NCBI GenBank assembly: GCA_030844895.1
Contig: CM061229.1
Span: 123,889,682-123,953,681, forward strand
From: Ambrosia x helenae
Taxonomy: Eukaryota; Streptophyta; Magnoliopsida; Asterales; Asteraceae
Reading direction: 5' to 3'
Length of the DNA: 64,000 nucleotides
The notes under the pieces are model-generated. The model did no database searches, was not told where the DNA came from, and saw only the letters and a program-made list of their open reading frames with translations. Made by a program: the position numbers and the translations under genes. Below, piece by piece: positions 60,281-64,000 of the stretch; positions within the stretch are counted from its first letter, which is position 1, and the number at the start of each line of letters is the position of its first letter.

Positions 60281-61738
60281 TGATGTGCTAAAAGTAGTTT
60301 AATAAAAATAACTAAATTAAACCTAAAACTAGACACCTAGTAATACTCTAGACTCTCTAAAGTTAAACTACTGACAGGCAAGTGAACCTATCGACTCTAG
60401 TATAGCTAAAGTAAGTCCGGATATCGAACCCACGAGACTCTAATGGAAAACGAAAACTAGACTCGATTACTTATCCTAAATACTGATTAAATTATGTTTT
60501 GTTGCTTAAAGGGGGGTTTCTAATAAACTAAGGCAAATAAATAAAATATAACTTAAATAAACTATAGACACAAACTGGGAACTGGAACTAAAATCAGGTG
60601 ATGGGAAGGCACTACCTAGGCTAGAATCCTGCACATGAATGATAAATTTCTAATTGCTATGGAACTGGTGTGGAACCGGGATCTTAAAATACTAAACATC
60701 AAGAATAGACTAGACACCCTCGACCCTTCTCAAGGGGAAACCCTAGAATATTGTTGTGCTGTTAAACCACCGGTTGAGAGGTTACCCTCACAGGCTTACC
60801 TACTCGAATCTTAAAGTACCCGCTAGACAGTCTACCTCACAGCGCGAAAGTCACAATACACCCTAAAGTGCAAGGGGTAACTACAATATTTCTGATAAGA
60901 CTTGGCCTACAAGGAATGCTAGGGAAACTAGGAAGATCTTCTCACAAAGCCTCTAGAACTAGCAATTTAACACCCTAGACAGACCAACAATCTCGCACCT
61001 CACAGCTATTGAGAATTGGTAGAACACTTAGAATCATCTAACTAACAATTATAACTCCTATGGATAACCTGCAGAATTAACCATAAACTAGTCGCTAACA
61101 CCCAGTCCGCAACCTAACCCGCATTCATACATGAAAGACATTCACAAAAACGCAAGTGGAATTTATAAAAGTTATTTAAATAAAACTAAATATGCATACA
61201 CATCAAACCAGAAAATAAAAAGTTCTTTACTTTAAAATTCACCCACAACCAAAAGTTCCAAAACCAAAAGAAAACAAATCAAACAAGTGCAATCATCTCT
61301 AACCTAGGTAGTAAAAAGGTTTAGCCAATAAAAGTCATGATAAAATCAAAACAATAAAAACAAGACAAATTCATGGCGTTCACAACGGGTATCAAATAGA
61401 TAAATAAATAAATTATTGAATTAGAACCGACCCGTGCTAGCACCAATGCTTCAACCCTTGAATGGCACCTCTAATAATTCTGCAACGCTGCTCCTGTCGT
61501 GCTCCTCTCTCAAAAAAATAAGTTGATGCCTTTTAGAATAATAATGCTCAAAAGAATAATATATCTGCCGTTGTATTCCTCCTATGCGCCTTCCTCGAAA
61601 AATAATCTCCAATTCCCTGGCGCTGCCCTCCATCTATATATCTAAAATTGTGGCCGCTTTAATAATATTCTATCCCTTTTGTGATTGGGCTTTGGGCCGT
61701 GAATACGTGACAAAGTCACGTTGTCTTCTTGTTTTATA

Positions 61739-61807
<69 letters not shown>

Positions 61808-62065
61808 TACTACTCGGCTCTTTTGACTCGGGTATTCTTGACTCGATCAAAGTTGGTCGTTTATGCTCCAACGTCCATGAACACCTTCACAAATTAAAAT
61901 AAATACATAAGTACTAAAAAAGACCCAAAACTAATAAAAATCTATAAAAACCTATAATAAATAAAATAGACCGGTACAAGACTAAAATTAATAAAAACAC
62001 TATCTAAACGACTCAAAAATTATACATACTTTACACTGGAAATAGATGTATTTTATGATACATCA
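60281..62065 (-). repeat. 5' LTR of element I (right)
   Basis: Plus-strand TGATGTGCTAAAAG to GATACATCA, 1,785 bp. It contains a TTA microsatellite (61741-61802) longer than in the left copy. By eye it otherwise differs from the left LTR only at two sites (near 61618 and 62057). Confidence 0.93.
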
Positions 62066-63060
62066 GCCCCGTTGTTGTTGCTACCGTTACGGTTGTTGTT
62101 GTTGCAGGACTTATACCTCACACTATCCCACGTTCTCTAGCTATCACAAATAGTAGAAAATGAAGCACCATGCTTCAGAAAAGTACCATGATCGGCAGTC
62201 TCATCTGTGAGTTTACGAGTCAAGTGAAAGATTTGTAGGTGAGCTGCAGTGGCCAAGCCACGAATCTGAGGGGCCCACCCTTTCGGTATAAAGTTCGATC
62301 CATTTGTAAGGTAGGTTAAATAGATTTGAGCCTATAGTGGCTATCTCCTATAGCCTGGTAGTGTAGGCGTCGATCTCAGACCCATCCGTCTTTATATAAA
62401 AAAATTTATGGATTTCACCACAGGGTGTTACGTTCTCCTTCCAGGTATCTGTAACTCATCGAGTGTGCATGTAGCGTACATTACTCCATCCTGCCTGGGA
62501 CAAATGCACATGGCAAAGACTTATACTATCGAAGCAATCAGACGGTCTCCTTCAGTTCCGTTGGAGTTATCGAGGTTTACAACCAATAAAAGGCTTGAAA
62601 ATACGTTGTGCGTTCAAGGTATAAGAAAGTTCAAATGTGGAAGTCAGGGGAAAAGAATGATTTAGCAAAATAGATCTTTACTAGCTTGGAAAGATGTGAG
62701 GGCCTCAACCACCCTATCGTTGATCATAAGAACTCAGTCTTATCTAAGTTAGCAAAGGAAATGAAAGAAAAGATAGGTAAGAAAAGGTAAGAGCCAATCG
62801 TCGCCATGCTCTGTCTAGATAGTAGAGCCTTCATCCTCACTTTCCATGTGCTCGTCCTGCTCAGGTTCCCCTTCCATCTCTTATCCTTCCTCTTTTGCGA
62901 TGTCAGTGTTATGGTTCTCATCACGTACAATCTCCTTCTCTAGTCCTATGTGAACCAGTTTAGTGGTAAGCTGTACCACTCGTTCCTCCAATCGTGGCCA
63001 TCAGCCATTAGTAGGTTTCATCCTCCCTTGTGATGTTGCATTACATCGCAGGCTTTACGT
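62066..63060 (-). pseudogene. gag: Degenerate gag of element B
   Basis: Minus-strand fragments are recognisable only piecemeal. An Asn-rich stretch (CNNNNRNGSNNNGA) joins the part left of element I. Near 62160-62280 is LATAAHLQIFHLTRKLTDETADHGTF, near 62290-62370 EIDAYTTRL...RVGP, and near 62810-62990 a Glu-rich part (LEERVVQLTTKLVHIGLEKEI). Frames change repeatedly, with many stops. The relation to gag is inferred from the order and from similarity to the gag of element C. Confidence 0.55.
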
Positions 63061-63669
63061 AACTCCCCAAGAGTGTGTGTAACAAGTCCCGATCTAATGT
63101 GTTCCCATGAATCTACCATATACTTATGAGTAACAGGGATATGCAGTCATACGTCCGCCCGCTCATACTAGGCGTAAGGTACTAAAGTAGGAAATAAGTT
63201 CTATATGCGTAACCTAGTCCCGTTTGAGTTTCGAATGGGAGTAAGAAAGATCAAGTAACAAGGAACGGAATCTAATTGTCTCCTTGCTCAGTGAAATAGG
63301 ATAAGTCTCAGTATTCGAATTCCTTCATAGTTAATTTAATGGTACCACGTCATGCGCATCGTGCAGCTTCCTGTGTACGTGCGCCACAACGCTCGCAAGG
63401 GCTCCCTCCCTTGTACTATAGTTGTCTCCTCGTCCATGAGGTTAATTAGGATATTACTCCCAGTATTGCGCCACCTGGTGTAACCCTAGGTTCCCACCAT
63501 TGACGTTTTAAGAATTAAGTCTAGAACTAGAAGATAACATATCTCCTGAAATCATATGTTGTAGATATATGTAGCTAATAGCTAGTTGTGCACTTAAGTT
63601 GTGAGTGTACTTATGCTATGATGATTATAGACTAGACTCAACATGCAGTCCTAGTTCACTATAACCAAT
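63061..63669 (-). other. Leader of element B between primer site and gag
   Basis: About 600 bp of non-coding sequence between the degenerate gag start and the primer site. No open frame or motif of interest seen. Confidence 0.5.
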
Positions 63670-63682
63670 GGCTCTGATACCA
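63670..63682 (-). other. Primer binding site of element B (initiator tRNA-Met)
   Basis: TGGTATCAGAGCC on the minus strand, three bases from the 5' LTR boundary at 63686. Confidence 0.88.
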
Positions 63683-63685
63683 ATC

Positions 63686-64000
63686 TATCACACCCTCAAA
63701 TTTCCACTGCGGGGTTTATACCGCGAGGCGCATGACAAACCAGGATCCCATAGCCATAAGTCACAGGGACGAACTCTAAATGCCCAAACCATTTAGTTCG
63801 TTTTCAAAAACCAAGTTTAGTTAAGCTGCGGAAGCGTAAACCAAATTTAAACCTTTTTAAAAACTATGCGCAAAACAATGCGCCCAAATTAAAACCATAC
63901 GAAAGCATAATATATAATTTATGTGTATGCCCGAGAGCCCAAATGCAGTGAAGTGTACAGTGCTTTCTAATCCTGGCACCGAAGCTAACTACCTGCAAAA
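63686..64000 (-). repeat. 5' LTR of element B (partial, runs off the window)
   Basis: Matches 49215-49530 almost base for base. The plus-strand start is TATCACACCC, so the canonical TG has changed to TA. Continues beyond 64000. Confidence 0.92.

Larger units (their letters stand above)
54561..62065 (-). mobile_element. Element I: young Athila-like gag-protease-only retrotransposon
   Basis: LTRs about 1.75-1.79 kb (left to 56326, right 60281-62065), Asp-tRNA primer site, PPT AAGTGTGGGGATA, and a single long frame without RT, RNase H or integrase. The two LTRs appear identical except for two single-base differences near their ends and a TTA microsatellite about 27 bp longer in the right copy. 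It is flanked by a 17-bp direct repeat GCCCCGTTGTTGTTGCT (54561-54577 and 62066-62082). It inserted into the gag of element B. This matches the concept of TR-GAG-type non-autonomous elements. Confidence 0.9.
49215..64000 (-). mobile_element. Element B: degenerate Tekay/Del-type gypsy element (5' LTR runs off the window)
   Basis: 3' LTR 49215-51021, pol 51151-54560, degenerate gag 62066 to about 63060, Met-tRNA primer site 63670-63682, partial 5' LTR from 63686. Element I is inserted between protease and the gag tail. Left target bases are CGGCG (49210-49214); the right side is outside the window. The first 315 bases of the two LTRs are nearly identical. Confidence 0.9.

Noticed and set aside
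62408..62665. 85-codon plus-strand open frame
   Set aside because: It is antisense to the degenerate gag of element B; the minus strand shows piecemeal gag similarity.

Overview
The window is a piece of plant nuclear genome made, as far as I can read it, entirely of LTR retrotransposons; I found no host gene. The element types (Sirevirus-type Ty1/copia with an extra 3' 'envelope-like' reading frame, Tekay/Del-type Ty3/gypsy with chromodomain-like tails, Athila-type LTRs), the low GC content and the initiator-Met and Asp tRNA primer sites all indicate a dicot. Asteraceae is my best guess from overall resemblance, but that is inference.

The elements are nested, and target-site duplications (TSDs) let the nest be read. 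A degenerate Sirevirus-like element (E, 1-18180) was hit by a complete 15.2-kb Sirevirus (A, + strand, 2664-17862, TSD TTCAG) and by a Tekay-like gypsy element (D, - strand, starting at 18181). D's 3' LTR (18181-25332) contains a solo gypsy LTR (19669-23869, TSD TTATA), which itself contains a solo Athila-like LTR (19680-21355, TSD ACCCT). D's pol tail was split by a nearly intact gypsy element (C, - strand, 25648-36991), whose left LTR carries a solo LTR of its own family (25910-28500, TSD ACTAG). D was split again at 37028 by another LTR (G, + strand). G holds a second Sirevirus (H, - strand, 38497 onward), which contains a solo LTR (41411-42720, TSD ATTAT) and is interrupted in gag by gypsy element B (- strand, 49215 to beyond 64000). 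B contains a very young Athila-like gag-protease-only element (I, - strand, about 54561-62065). The deepest chain, E>D>G>H>B>I, has six levels.

In coding terms, C has one uninterrupted 1,541-codon gag-pol frame and I has one uninterrupted 816-codon gag-protease frame. A, H, B, D and E are pseudogenes with stops, frameshifts or truncations. A is structurally complete (LTRs, PBS, gag, pol, env-like frame, PPT). Comparing A with H shows conserved non-coding architecture: palindromes just upstream of the LTR TATA box, and a second TATA-plus-'TTCG-word' module followed by a splice-acceptor-like site just before the env-like frame.

The most interesting signals are this internal promoter-like module, paired tRNA-like A/B-box cassettes inside the gypsy C-family LTRs, a covarying hairpin just before the gypsy polypurine tracts, and the gag-protease-only element I. 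Family assignments rest on motifs read by eye; no database search was run.
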